The notes under the pieces: generated by a model
The model's input: the letters and a program-made list of their open reading frames with translations, nothing else
The model's database searches: none
Told to the model about the DNA's origin: nothing
Assembly (NCBI GenBank): GCA_026399515.1
Contig: JAPLQT010000130.1
Coordinates: forward strand, 22,845 to 86,844
Length of the DNA: 64,000 bases
Reading direction: 5' to 3'
DNA from: Pseudomonadota bacterium
GTDB lineage: Bacteria > Pseudomonadota > Gammaproteobacteria > Burkholderiales > Rhodocyclaceae
Shown: piece by piece, positions 47,240-56,395 of the stretch
Numbering within the stretch: position 1 is the first letter of the stretch
Layout: every line of letters begins with the position of its first letter
Translations under genes and position numbers: made by a program

Positions 47240-50203
47240 ATGGCTCAGCTCAACATTTCCGGGAGTTTTCGCATGACCGCACGTTCCCGCATGAAAATAA
47301 TCTCCGCCTGCGTGGCTGCCGCCCTTGCCCAGTGGGACGCGGGATCGGCTCTCGCCGACTCGGCGGTGGGTGTAGACACGGCGCTCGGCAACGCACTCAA
47401 TCCGCCGGGTCGTTCGGCGGTGCCACGGCCCGTCGACAATGACGGTTTCGATACCGTGCGCCACTCGCCGACAGGTCAGCTCTATGGCGTCCCCTACGAC
47501 AACCCGGGCGAAGTCACCAGGACCGCAGGCGGTTGGGAATATACCGGCGGTATCGAGGCCGGCATGATCGGGGGCGGCGCCGCCGGCAAGAATGCGCTGT
47601 TCCGCAAGTACAAGGACTTGAAGAACGGCGCCTATCTCAACTACTTCGAGGTCGAAGCCGAGAAACCCGACTCGGCAAACTTCATCCAGTCCTTCGGCGG
47701 CGGCGCCGGACGGGACGACCAGTTCTACGGCCTGCAATTCGGACGACACAACGACTGGAAGGTGAAGCTGTTCTACAACGAGACGATCCATGTCTTCACC
47801 GACAACTGGAAGTCACTTTTCAGCGGCGAGGGCACGGGCGACCTGACAAGCGGGCTACCCGCGCCGACCGCCGTCAAGACCGGCAATCCGGCGGTAGGCG
47901 CGACTCCCCTGGTGGCCTGTACTTCCGCCGCGCCATGCTGGAGCTACGGAGGAAAGACCTATTCCAATGCCACGGCGCTCGCCGCCATCAACGGCATCAC
48001 CGGCACCCCGAACCCGACCACGGGCGCGATCACGGCGGGGTCGCCCCAGTCCAACATGGCGAAGGCCATCAGCGACAAGCTGGCGACGACGCCCGAGAGC
48101 GAGTTGAGCCTGGTGCGGAAGAAAGGCGGCGTCCGCGTCGAGGCAAGACTGGACGACTTCTGGCAAGGCTATGCCAGTTACAGCCAGGAGGCGCGCAAAG
48201 GCGCACGTCCGTTCGCCATGAACGAGGGCAATGTTTCCTACGAAATCGCCGAGCCGATCGACTACACGACCCACGAATTCCTGGCCGGACTTCAATATGT
48301 CAATTCCCTGACCCAGGCCAACCTGCGTGTTTCCCTGTCGCAGTTCCGCAACAACATCAGCACGCTGAATGTCCAGGACAGTCTGCTATCGGAAGTGACC
48401 GGCAACGCTGCCTCGCAAACCGCTACCTACGCGCTGAATCCCGACAACAACGCCGTCAACATCAAGGGTGAGTTCGCCCGCCAGTTGCCCGACTTTTACC
48501 GTGGCCGCTTTACCGCGGCAGTGTCCTGGGGCTCCAACAGACAGGACGAGGCCCTGCTGGCGCCGATCTCGCTGGCCCAGAATGCCCAGATCGCCGCCGC
48601 CGGCTTGACCACCTGGCTCGGCAACAACATCGGCTATGCCGCGAACAGCGCCTTGGTATCCAACTGGAACACCACCGCCGCCTTGAGCCAGCAAACCTCA
48701 AGGCAGCGCATCGACAACAAGCTGATCGATCTGGGCCTGTCTCTCAGGCCCATCGACGACCTGCTCGTAAAGGGCAGCGTGCGCGGCTACGCCACCGCCA
48801 ACAAGGGCGGCTACATGGCCTACAACCCGCTCACCGGGCAATTCGGCAGAGGATTCGTAGACGGCAACAACTTGACGGCTCTCGACACCGTCGTCGGCCT
48901 CAAGCCCGGTGCGACACCCGGCACCGCGGGAAGCTGCTATGTGCCGCCGGGGTTCAGCAGCAACGCCTTGATCGCCACCTGCCAGTTTGGCCTCGCCGGC
49001 GCCGTGACCACCGGGACCAACGTTCCGATATTCGGCCAGGCTCGTTCCACCAAGCAAGCCAACTATGGCGTAACCGCCGACTACGATTTGACCCGGACCA
49101 GCAGCGTCAACGCCGCGCTGGAGCGCGAAGACTTCAAGCGCGATTTCCGGGAACGGGACAAGACCTGGGAAGATAAACTCAAGATCGGCTACGTCAACCG
49201 CGCTCTCGCGGACGCCAGTTGGACTTTGCGCACCACTTTCGAGGCCGATCACAAGCGCGGCGGGGAATATAGATACCGGACCTTCGAGGATCTTGGCCAG
49301 GCGCTACCCGGTCTCGACGTGCAGACCTTGATCACCAAGGCGGGAGTATCCGGATATCCAGCGCTAGCCGCGGGCATCTTCAACCGCTATTCGTACTATT
49401 TCCGCAAGTACGATCAGGCCGACCGCGACCAGAATGTCCTCAACACCCGGCTGAACTTCCAGGCGCGTGAAGATCTCGATCTGGGCGCCACCTTGCAGGC
49501 GAAGAACATGAAGTATCCCGATTCCTTCTATGGCATGGAGAAGGACAACCAGAATTCGCTGACGCTCGATCTGAATTACCAGCCATCGACCGACCATGCG
49601 TTCAATGCCTTCTACTCGTACCAACAGGGCAAGAAGTCGATGAACCTGAACTCGGGCGTCGCGTCGGCCGTCAACACCGGTTGCACCGTCGCCAATCTCA
49701 ACCTGTTCGGCTATTCGGCGTGTTCCGACAATATCAACGGCGACAACGGGGCACGTCCGCTGTCTTCGGCGTGGTCATCGGAGAGCAGCGACCGCAACGA
49801 CGTATTGGGCTTCGGCTACCAGCGGACCTTCGGCAGCCTGCGCTTCGGCATCGACTATATGTACTCGCGCAGCACGACCGATATCAACTATAGCTACGGC
49901 AACACGGCGTTTTCCGCCACCGCCGCGGCTCAAGCCGCCGCCGCCCTGATTGCCGGCAGCGCCTTGCCCAGCATGACCTTCGTCCAGCACACCCTGAATC
50001 TCAACCTCATCATCCCGATAGACAAGAAGTTGGCGATACGCATCTTCGATCGCTACGAGATCGGAAGAGTCAAGGATTGGCACTACGACAATGTAATCGT
50101 CGGCGCGGTCGCCAACTACGACAGCGGTACCTTGCTGCTCGACGCCGGGCCGCAGAACTACCGCGGCAATATCATCGGCGTATTGGTCCAGTACAAGCTG
50201 TGA
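47240..50203 (+). CDS. MtrB/PioB-family outer-membrane beta-barrel
   Basis: The 987-residue outer-membrane porin sheathes the decaheme cytochrome so that electrons cross the membrane. A signal peptide (ending GSALA, about residue 40) precedes alternating aromatic/polar beta-strands throughout, with the MtrB-type segments GWEYTGGIEAG, FGRHNDWKVKLFYNET and a C-terminal strand ending in VLVQYKL. It is longer than Shewanella MtrB (about 700) and nearer to PioB-type proteins. The start at 47240 has GGGAG at 8 nt. No surface multihaem cytochrome (MtrC/OmcA) gene is next to it. Confidence 0.9.
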   Translation: MAQLNISGSFRMTARSRMKIISACVAAALAQWDAGSALADSAVGVDTALGNALNPPGRSAVPRPVDNDGFDTVRHSPTGQLYGVPYDNPGEVTRTAGGWEYTGGIEAGMIGGGAAGKNALFRKYKDLKNGAYLNYFEVEAEKPDSANFIQSFGGGAGRDDQFYGLQFGRHNDWKVKLFYNETIHVFTDNWKSLFSGEGTGDLTSGLPAPTAVKTGNPAVGATPLVACTSAAPCWSYGGKTYSNATALAAINGITGTPNPTTGAITAGSPQSNMAKAISDKLATTPESELSLVRKKGGVRVEARLDDFWQGYASYSQEARKGARPFAMNEGNVSYEIAEPIDYTTHEFLAGLQYVNSLTQANLRVSLSQFRNNISTLNVQDSLLSEVTGNAASQTATYALNPDNNAVNIKGEFARQLPDFYRGRFTAAVSWGSNRQDEALLAPISLAQNAQIAAAGLTTWLGNNIGYAANSALVSNWNTTAALSQQTSRQRIDNKLIDLGLSLRPIDDLLVKGSVRGYATANKGGYMAYNPLTGQFGRGFVDGNNLTALDTVVGLKPGATPGTAGSCYVPPGFSSNALIATCQFGLAGAVTTGTNVPIFGQARSTKQANYGVTADYDLTRTSSVNAALEREDFKRDFRERDKTWEDKLKIGYVNRALADASWTLRTTFEADHKRGGEYRYRTFEDLGQALPGLDVQTLITKAGVSGYPALAAGIFNRYSYYFRKYDQADRDQNVLNTRLNFQAREDLDLGATLQAKNMKYPDSFYGMEKDNQNSLTLDLNYQPSTDHAFNAFYSYQQGKKSMNLNSGVASAVNTGCTVANLNLFGYSACSDNINGDNGARPLSSAWSSESSDRNDVLGFGYQRTFGSLRFGIDYMYSRSTTDINYSYGNTAFSATAAAQAAAALIAGSALPSMTFVQHTLNLNLIIPIDKKLAIRIFDRYEIGRVKDWHYDNVIVGAVANYDSGTLLLDAGPQNYRGNIIGVLVQYKL

Positions 50204-50232
50204 GAAGCACATACCTGGCGGAGGAACGGAAA

Positions 50233-50880
50233 TTGAACAGACCTGATAAAGATCGCAGCCGCAAGGCCGGGAAAGGCTTCCGCGCACTCGGACCGGCCTT
50301 GGCGGTGGCGCTGGGAGCGGCATTCGGCAACCCTGTCGCCGCGCAAGATGTCCAGACCGTTACCGCTACCGTCTGCGCCGCATGCCATGCGGAAGACGGC
50401 AACAGCGTCATTCCGATGTTTCCCAAGATCGCCGGCTTGCAGGAGGCGTACATCGTCAAGCAGTTGAGGGACTTCATGTCCGGGCGGCGCAAGAGCGACG
50501 TGATGGCGCCTGTCGTCGCGCAACTCAAGCCGGAGGACGTGGCGCCTTTGGCCGCGTTCTACAGCAAGCAGAAACTGAAGCCGGGCGAAGCCGACAACAA
50601 GAAGGCGATAGGACTGGGCAAGTTGATATTCCACGACGGCAACGAAGAAACCGGCGTGCCGGCCTGCGTCGGCTGCCATCAGCCGCAGGGCGCCGGCCAC
50701 GGCGTCTACCCGCGTATCGGCGGACAGCATACGGCGTACGTGACCCAGCAACTCAAGAACTTCGCGGCCAGCGAGCGCTCCAACGACGTCAGCCGCTTCA
50801 TGCGCGTCACCTCCAAGCGCATGAGCGAAGAAGAAATCCATGCCGTGGCCGAGTATCTGGTCGGCCTTGAAGCCAAATAG
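50233..50880 (+). CDS. Periplasmic diheme cytochrome c (c4-like)
   Basis: This 215-residue protein has an N-terminal signal (ending NPVAA, about 37) and two cytochrome c domains with CAACH (48-52) and CVGCH near 140; each has the later MFPKIAGLQ- and YPRIGGQH-type region that supplies the distal ligand loop in c4/c553 cytochromes. No ATG is available; the TTG at 50233 follows GGAGG with 8 nt spacing. It likely shuttles electrons between the inner-membrane chain and the decaheme conduit. Confidence 0.87.
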   Translation: MNRPDKDRSRKAGKGFRALGPALAVALGAAFGNPVAAQDVQTVTATVCAACHAEDGNSVIPMFPKIAGLQEAYIVKQLRDFMSGRRKSDVMAPVVAQLKPEDVAPLAAFYSKQKLKPGEADNKKAIGLGKLIFHDGNEETGVPACVGCHQPQGAGHGVYPRIGGQHTAYVTQQLKNFAASERSNDVSRFMRVTSKRMSEEEIHAVAEYLVGLEAK

Positions 50881-50914
50881 CAATTAGAATCCCGCGAGAT
50901 CAGGAGATAACACC

Positions 50915-51571
50915 GTGAACAAGTTTCTGACAACGATTTTCGTGGTGATGCTATGGCCGCTGGTCACCACCGCCCAGACGCCATCGTGGAACGAGATCAA
51001 GGGCGAGCAATTGATCGCCTTGCAGACCAAGGGGGACGCGGTGCGTGGCGAAGTCGCCTTCGAGCCATGCCAGGGCTGCCATCGCAACGATGCCTCGGGG
51101 CGCACCAGCGGCGCCTACCCGCGGCTGTCCGGTCAACATGCGACGGTCCTGATCAAGCAGATCGTCGACATCCGCGCCGGCCGCCGCATCAACCCGAAGA
51201 TGGAACCTTTTATCGGGGACCACGCGCTCACGCCTTTCGAGATCGCCGACATCGCCAGTTATCTACAAGGGTTGCCGATCTCGGCGGAGATCGGCAAGGG
51301 CCCCGGCACCCGGTTGGCGGCCGGCAAGCAGCTTTACGACAAGGACTGCACAAGTTGCCACGGCGCCAGAGGCGAAGGCAGCGCGGAAAAATTCTACCCG
51401 ATGGTCGCATCGCAGCACTTCCGTTACCTGCTCAGGGAATCGCAGTTCATACGCGACGGCGACCGCCGCAACTCCAATCCCGAGATGGTCAAGGTCATCA
51501 AGTCATACTCCAACAGCGACCTCGAGGCCCTGGCGGACTATATGGCGCAGCTTCCGCCGCCGAGAAGGTAG
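50915..51571 (+). CDS. Periplasmic diheme cytochrome c
   Basis: The 218-residue protein has a signal peptide (about 1-20), haem motifs CQGCH (52-56) and CTSCH (145-149), and the YPRLSGQH and YPMVASQHFRYLL segments after each. It is related to, but distinct from, the preceding cytochrome. The start is GTG at 50915 with GGAG at 8 nt. It ends the conduit operon and is followed by a hairpin. As a second soluble diheme carrier it may connect the conduit to a different quinol or terminal enzyme. Confidence 0.87.
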   Translation: MNKFLTTIFVVMLWPLVTTAQTPSWNEIKGEQLIALQTKGDAVRGEVAFEPCQGCHRNDASGRTSGAYPRLSGQHATVLIKQIVDIRAGRRINPKMEPFIGDHALTPFEIADIASYLQGLPISAEIGKGPGTRLAAGKQLYDKDCTSCHGARGEGSAEKFYPMVASQHFRYLLRESQFIRDGDRRNSNPEMVKVIKSYSNSDLEALADYMAQLPPPRR

Positions 51572-51580
51572 TTACACTCC

Positions 51581-51624
51581 AACGCCGCACAACAGCCCCG
51601 CGAGATCTCGCGGGTTGAGGCGTT
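51581..51624 (+). terminator. Two-step hairpin behind the cytochrome operon
   Basis: The perfect palindrome CCCGCGAGATCTCGCGGG (51597-51614) lies inside an outer pair AACGCC (51581-51586) / GGCGTT (51619-51624). It starts 10 bp after the last cytochrome stop. There is no long T-tract, so termination may be Rho-assisted. The remainder of 51625-51747 shows no gene. Confidence 0.5.
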
Positions 51625-51747
51625 CTCACTGCGTATCGTGTCTGTCGTCCGGTCTGTCCGCGGACGAAGTCCATGCACGCCTCGCGTGACAATTTGCACC
51701 CCTTGCTGTATCTCACGCTACCTGCAAATCCTGCATCGCCATCGACG

Positions 51748-51788
51748 TTGATTTGGATCAACGATTTTTCACATTATAAAAATATAAT
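51748..51788 (+). promoter_or_regulatory. FNR/Anr-type class II promoter of the 2-oxoacid oxidoreductase operon
   Basis: A perfect FNR consensus, TTGAT-TTGG-ATCAA, covers 51748-51761. A perfect -10 TATAAT lies at 51783-51788, which places the box centre about 40.5 bp before the expected start (near 51795), the spacing of FNR-activated class II promoters, where a -35 box is not needed. Between them lies ATTTTTCACATTATAAAAA (51764-51782), shared with the aceE promoter. The first gene starts at 51896 behind AGGAGG. Confidence 0.75.
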
Positions 51789-51895
51789 TCACATCGTGGA
51801 ATACGCAAGGATCATCCGCCGGACATCATCGATAGTTGGCAAATGACGGACAGAAGCGCTATCTTTAATCAGCAGCGTCAAAACAAGGAGGGGTC

Positions 51896-52492
51896 ATGTT
51901 CCAGGTTCGCATACACGGTCGGGGGGGTCAGGGCGTGGTGACCGCCGCCGAAATGCTGTCCATCGCCGCCTTCGAGGAAGGACGCCACGCCCAGGCTTTC
52001 CCAAGCTTCGGCTCGGAGCGCACCGGCGCGCCGGTGGTGGCCTTCTGCCGCATCGCCGATAAGGAAATCCGCTTGCGCGAGCCGATCATGGAGCCTGACG
52101 GACTGATCATCCAGGATCCGACCCTGTTGCACCAGGTCGATGTCTTCAGCGGCCTGAAGCTGGAGGGGTATGTGTTGATCAATACCACGCGCAGCTTCGA
52201 GGAACTGGGCATCGGCGAGATCGCCACGGGGCGCCGGGCGCAGCGCCGGCCGGCCGATCGAAAGTGCGCGCTGCCGGCCAGCGAACTGGCGCTCAAGCAT
52301 ATCGGCCGCCCGGTTCCGAACGCAGCACTGTTGGGCGGTTTCGCCGCCTTGAGCGGCCTGATCACGCTGGACTCGGTGATCGCCGCGGTGCGGGACAAAT
52401 TCAGCGGCAAGATTGCCGACGGCAACATCGCCGCGGCCAGCGAAGCCTACGAATATGTCAAACGGGAAATGCAGGAGAACGCCGATGCTTAA
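51896..52492 (+). CDS. 2-oxoacid:acceptor oxidoreductase, gamma subunit
   Basis: The 198-residue protein is the gamma domain of the pyruvate/ketoisovalerate ferredoxin oxidoreductase family, which helps bind CoA and oxidise a 2-oxoacid to its CoA thioester. It opens with [20 protein letters not shown] and contains [10 protein letters not shown], both family hallmarks. AGGAGG stands 5 nt before the ATG. The stop overlaps the alpha start by 8 nt. Phenylglyoxylate:acceptor oxidoreductase has a similar make-up, but pyruvate or another 2-oxoacid is possible. Confidence 0.9.
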   Translation: MFQVRIHGRGGQGVVTAAEMLSIAAFEEGRHAQAFPSFGSERTGAPVVAFCRIADKEIRLREPIMEPDGLIIQDPTLLHQVDVFSGLKLEGYVLINTTRSFEELGIGEIATGRRAQRRPADRKCALPASELALKHIGRPVPNAALLGGFAALSGLITLDSVIAAVRDKFSGKIADGNIAAASEAYEYVKREMQENADA

Positions 52493-53742
52493 ACAATGCG
52501 AAGGTTCCCACGCGGTTGCGGAAGCGGTGGCGCTGTGCCGCCCGGAAGTCATCTGCGCCTATCCGATCTCGCCGCAGACCCATATCGTCGAGGGTCTGGG
52601 CGAAATGGTGAAAGACGGTCACCTGAAGGAATGCGAATTCATCAATGTCGAATCCGAATTCGCCGCCATGAGCGTGGCCATCGGCTCTTCGGCAACCGGG
52701 GCGCGCACTTATACCGCCACCGCCTCGCAGGGTTTGCTGTTCATGGTCGAAGCGGTGTTCAACGCTTCCGGCCTGGGTCTGCCGATCGTGATGACCGTGG
52801 GTCGCCAACCGCGCCATCGGCGCGCCGATCAACATCTGGAACGACCATTCGGACTCGACGTCGCAGCGCGACTGCGGATGGATACAGCTTTTCGCCGAGA
52901 CCAACCAGGAGGCGCTCGACTTGCACATCGAGGCCTTCAAGCTGGCGGAGGAGCTGTCGCTGCCGGTGATGGTCTGCATGGACGGCTTCATCCTCACCCA
53001 CGCCTACGAACGCGTCGACATCCCGACGCAGGAACAGGTCGACGCCTTCCTGCCGCCGTACGCGCCGCGCCAGGTTCTCGACCCCGCCCATCCGGTGTCG
53101 ATCGGCGCCATGGTCGGGCCGGAGGCCTTCATGGAAGTGCGCTACCTGGCGCACGCCAAGCAGATGCAGGCGCTGGACCTGATCCCGAAGATGGCCAAGG
53201 AGTTTCAGGCGGTGTTCGGCCGCACCATCGGCGGCCTGATTCACACGTATCGCGCCGAAGACGCTGAAACCATGGTTATCGCCATGGGTTCGGTGCTCGG
53301 CACCATCAAGGACGTGATCGACGAGATGCGCGATGCGGGTAACAAGATCGGCGTGCTGGGCATCACCTCGTTCCGCCCGTTCCCGCTGGCCGAAGTAGCC
53401 AACGCGCTGCGCCACTGCAAGCGCTTCGTGGTGCTGGAGAAGAGCCTGGCGGTGGGCATCGGCGGCATCGTCGCCACCGATGTGCGGATGGCGGTGACCG
53501 GCATGGGACTCAAGGGCTACACGGTGATCGCCGGACTCGGCGGCCGCGCCATCACCAAGAAGTCGCTGCACGCGCTGTTCACCAAGGCGACTCGCGGCGA
53601 GCTGGAGCCGGTGACCTTCCTCGATCTGGACTGGCAAGTGGTGAACAAACAACTGGAGCGCGAGCGCAAGCATCGCCGTTCGGGTCCGGTGGCCGAAAAC
53701 ATCCTGCGCGACCTCGGCGTCGTTGCGGCCAAGATCGTCTAA
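52485..53742 (+). pseudogene. 2-oxoacid:acceptor oxidoreductase, alpha subunit, with a +1 frameshift
   Basis: The alpha subunit (pyruvate:ferredoxin oxidoreductase domain I and II, thiamine-enzyme half) starts at the ATG 52485 ([20 protein letters not shown]) and reads to IVMTV; then an extra G in GGG (52799-52801) shifts the frame. Removing one G restores [20 protein letters not shown] and the rest to 53742, giving 418 residues, the normal length. All other genes of the cluster are intact, so this is either a recent mutation, a sequencing error or a slippery site. If real, the enzyme lacks an essential subunit. Confidence 0.85.
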
Positions 53743-53752
53743 GGAGGCGGCG

Positions 53753-54754
53753 ATGTCATTCCAACCCATCAAGTTCTACCAGACCGGCACCTTCACCGTC
53801 GGCAACCGCCTGCTGGCCCCGGAAGAACGCAGCGTGCAGGCCGGCGAGAAGCGCTACAACTCGATCAACTCCGGGCATCGCGCCTGCCAGGGTTGCGGCG
53901 AGGCGCTGGGCGCCCGTTATGCCATCGACGCGGCTATGGAGGCCTGCCACGGCAAGCTGATCGCCGCCAACGCCACCGGTTGTCTGGAAGTCTTCTCGAC
54001 CCCCTACCCCGAAACCTCCTGGCAGATCCCCTGGGTGCATTCGCTGTTCGGCAACGCCGCGGCGGTCGCCACCGGCATGGCTGCTGCGCTCAAGGTCAAG
54101 GGACAACGTGACGTTCGCGTGGTCGCCCAGGGCGGCGACGGCGGCACCACCGACATCGGTTTCGGCTGCCTGTCGGGCATGTTCGAACGCAACGACGACG
54201 TGCTCTACATTTGCTACGACAACGGCGGCTACATGAACACCGGCGTGCAGCGCTCCTCGGCGACGCCGCCGGGGGCGCGCACCGCCACCACCATGGCGGT
54301 CGGAACCGAGCCCGGCAATGCTTTCGGTCAGGGCAAGTTCGTCCCAGCCATCGCCATGGCCCATGAAATTCCCTATGTCGCCACGGCGACCGTGGCCGAC
54401 CTGCGCGACCTCGAATACAAGGTCACCAAGGCCATGGGCATCCACGGCGCGCGCTACATCCACATCCTGGTTCCCTGCCCGCTGGGCTGGGGCACGGCAT
54501 CCCAGGACACCATCCGCATGGCGCGGCTGGCCAAGGAAACCGGCGTCTTCCCGGTGTTCGAGGCCGAGCACGGCGAAGTCACCGCCGTGCTGAAGATCCG
54601 CAAGCGGCTGCCGGTGGAGGAATATCTGAAGCCGCAGAAGCGCTACGCCCACCTGTTCGGGAAACAGCCGCGCGTCGACACCATCGCGCACATACAGAGT
54701 CTGGCCGACAAGAATATCCGCAAGTACAAATTGCTCGAAGAAGGAATGCAATGA
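53753..54754 (+). CDS. 2-oxoacid:acceptor oxidoreductase, beta subunit (ThDP-binding)
   Basis: This 333-residue subunit binds thiamine diphosphate. It has CQGCGEALGARYAI (cysteine motif near 49), an ANATGCLEVFSTPYPETSW block and the ThDP motif GDGGTTDIGFGCLSGMFERN followed by CYDNGGYMNTGVQRSS. AAGGAGG stands 6 nt before the ATG and the stop overlaps the flavoprotein start (ATGATG). The arrangement gamma-alpha-beta plus a flavoprotein resembles the NAD-linked phenylglyoxylate dehydrogenase more than simple ferredoxin-linked enzymes. Confidence 0.92.
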   Translation: MSFQPIKFYQTGTFTVGNRLLAPEERSVQAGEKRYNSINSGHRACQGCGEALGARYAIDAAMEACHGKLIAANATGCLEVFSTPYPETSWQIPWVHSLFGNAAAVATGMAAALKVKGQRDVRVVAQGGDGGTTDIGFGCLSGMFERNDDVLYICYDNGGYMNTGVQRSSATPPGARTATTMAVGTEPGNAFGQGKFVPAIAMAHEIPYVATATVADLRDLEYKVTKAMGIHGARYIHILVPCPLGWGTASQDTIRMARLAKETGVFPVFEAEHGEVTAVLKIRKRLPVEEYLKPQKRYAHLFGKQPRVDTIAHIQSLADKNIRKYKLLEEGMQ

Positions 54755-56376
54755 TGGATAAACCTTTTGCCATCACGCTAAATCCCGGTTCCTCGCTGGC
54801 CAACCACACCGGCTCCTGGCGCACAAACCGTCCGGTGTATGTGGATCGCCTGCCGCCCTGCAACGCCACCTGCCCGGCCGGCGAAAACATCCAGGGCTGG
54901 CTGCCCCACGCCGAGAGCGGCGACTACGAACAGGCCTGGCGCGCGCTGGTCGAGAACAACCCCCTGCCCGCCATCATGGGCCGCGCCTGTTACCACCCAT
55001 GTGAAGGCGCCTGCAACCGCAACCGTCTCGACGAGGCGGTGGGCATCAACTCGGTCGAGCGTTTCCTCGGCGACGAGGCGATCAAGAACGGTTGGAAATT
55101 CGACAAACCCGCGGCGTCTTCAGGCAAGCGGGTACTGGTCATCGGCGCCGGTCCGGCCGGACTCTCCGCCGCTTACCACCTACAGCGCCTGGGCCACCAG
55201 GTGGTGATATTCGAAGCCGCCGAACATGCCGGCGGGATGATGCGCTATGGCATACCCAAGTACCGCCTGCCACGCGACATCATCGACGCGGAAGTCCAGC
55301 GCATCCTTGACCTCGGCGTCGAATTGCGCCTCAACACCAAGGTCGCCAACCTGGCGGAAGCCATGCAGGAAGGCTTCGACGCCGCCTTCCTCGGCGTCGG
55401 CGCCCACATCGCCAAGCGTGCCTATATCCCAGCCGGCGACGCCAACAAGGTGCTCGACGCGGTTTCGGTGTTGCGCGGCATGGAAGGCGAAGCCATGCCG
55501 CTCCTGGGTCGTCACGTGGTGGTCTACGGTGGCGGCAACACCGCCATCGACGTGGCGCGCACCGCCAAGCGGCTGGGCGCCGAGGAATCCATCATCGTCT
55601 ATCGGCGCACCCGCGAGAAAATGCCGGCCCACGATTTCGAGGTCGAAGACGCGCTGAAGGAAGGCGTGTCGATCAAGTGGCTGTCCACCATCACGGAGGC
55701 CGGCGCGTCTGACATCATGGTGGAAAAGATGGCGCTCGACGCCAACGGTTTCCCCCAGCCCACCGGCGAATACGAACGCATCGAGGCCGATACCCTGGTG
55801 CTGGCGCTGGGCCAGGATACCGACCTGTCGCTGCTCGACAAGGTGGACGGACTCGTCATCGGCAACGGCATCGTTCAGGTGGATGCGGGCATGATGACCG
55901 GGCATCCCGGCGTCTTCGCCGGCGGCGACATGGCCGGCAACGAGCGCACGGTCACCGTGGCGGTGGGCCACGGCAAGAAAGCGGCAAAGGCGATGAACGC
56001 CTGGCTGCGCGGCGAGAAGTCGGCACCCGCGGCGAAACATGAACTGGCCACTTTCGAACGCCTCAACACCTGGTATTACTCGGATGCGCCGAAGACGGTG
56101 CGCCCGGTGCTGGACATCATCCGCCGCCAGTCGACGTTCGAGGAAGTGCTGGGCGGACTCGACGAGACCAACGCCCAGTTCGAGGCCCGCCGCTGCCTGT
56201 CCTGCGGCAACTGCTTCGAATGCGACAACTGCTACGGCGTCTGCCCCGACAACGCCGTCATCAAGCTCGGACCGGGCAACCGCTTCAAGTTCAATTACGA
56301 TTATTGCAAGGGCTGCGGCATGTGCGCCACGGAATGTCCGTGCGGCGCCATCGCAGTGGTGGCGGAGGATATTTGA
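54751..56376 (+). CDS. Iron-sulphur flavoprotein, NAD(P)H acceptor subunit of the 2-oxoacid oxidoreductase
   Basis: The 541-residue protein is a GltD-like electron-transfer module: N-terminal Fe-S domain (C37, C41, C80, C84, C88), FAD site VIGAGPAGLSAAYHL (about 130-144), NAD(P) site VVYGGGNTAIDVAR (257-270) and a C-terminal double [4Fe-4S] ferredoxin domain (CLSCGNCFECDNCYGVCP and CKGCGMCATECP). The fused ferredoxin replaces the separate delta subunit. It likely passes electrons from the oxidoreductase to NAD+ or the reverse. Confidence 0.9.
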   Translation: MMDKPFAITLNPGSSLANHTGSWRTNRPVYVDRLPPCNATCPAGENIQGWLPHAESGDYEQAWRALVENNPLPAIMGRACYHPCEGACNRNRLDEAVGINSVERFLGDEAIKNGWKFDKPAASSGKRVLVIGAGPAGLSAAYHLQRLGHQVVIFEAAEHAGGMMRYGIPKYRLPRDIIDAEVQRILDLGVELRLNTKVANLAEAMQEGFDAAFLGVGAHIAKRAYIPAGDANKVLDAVSVLRGMEGEAMPLLGRHVVVYGGGNTAIDVARTAKRLGAEESIIVYRRTREKMPAHDFEVEDALKEGVSIKWLSTITEAGASDIMVEKMALDANGFPQPTGEYERIEADTLVLALGQDTDLSLLDKVDGLVIGNGIVQVDAGMMTGHPGVFAGGDMAGNERTVTVAVGHGKKAAKAMNAWLRGEKSAPAAKHELATFERLNTWYYSDAPKTVRPVLDIIRRQSTFEEVLGGLDETNAQFEARRCLSCGNCFECDNCYGVCPDNAVIKLGPGNRFKFNYDYCKGCGMCATECPCGAIAVVAEDI

Positions 56377-56395
56377 AGCTCCGGTTTTTCTGAAC

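Noticed and set aside
51896..56376. Naming the operon padEFGHI
   Set aside because: Subunit make-up is similar, but the neighbouring phenylacetate genes are absent and the order and fused ferredoxin differ, so only the superfamily can be supported.
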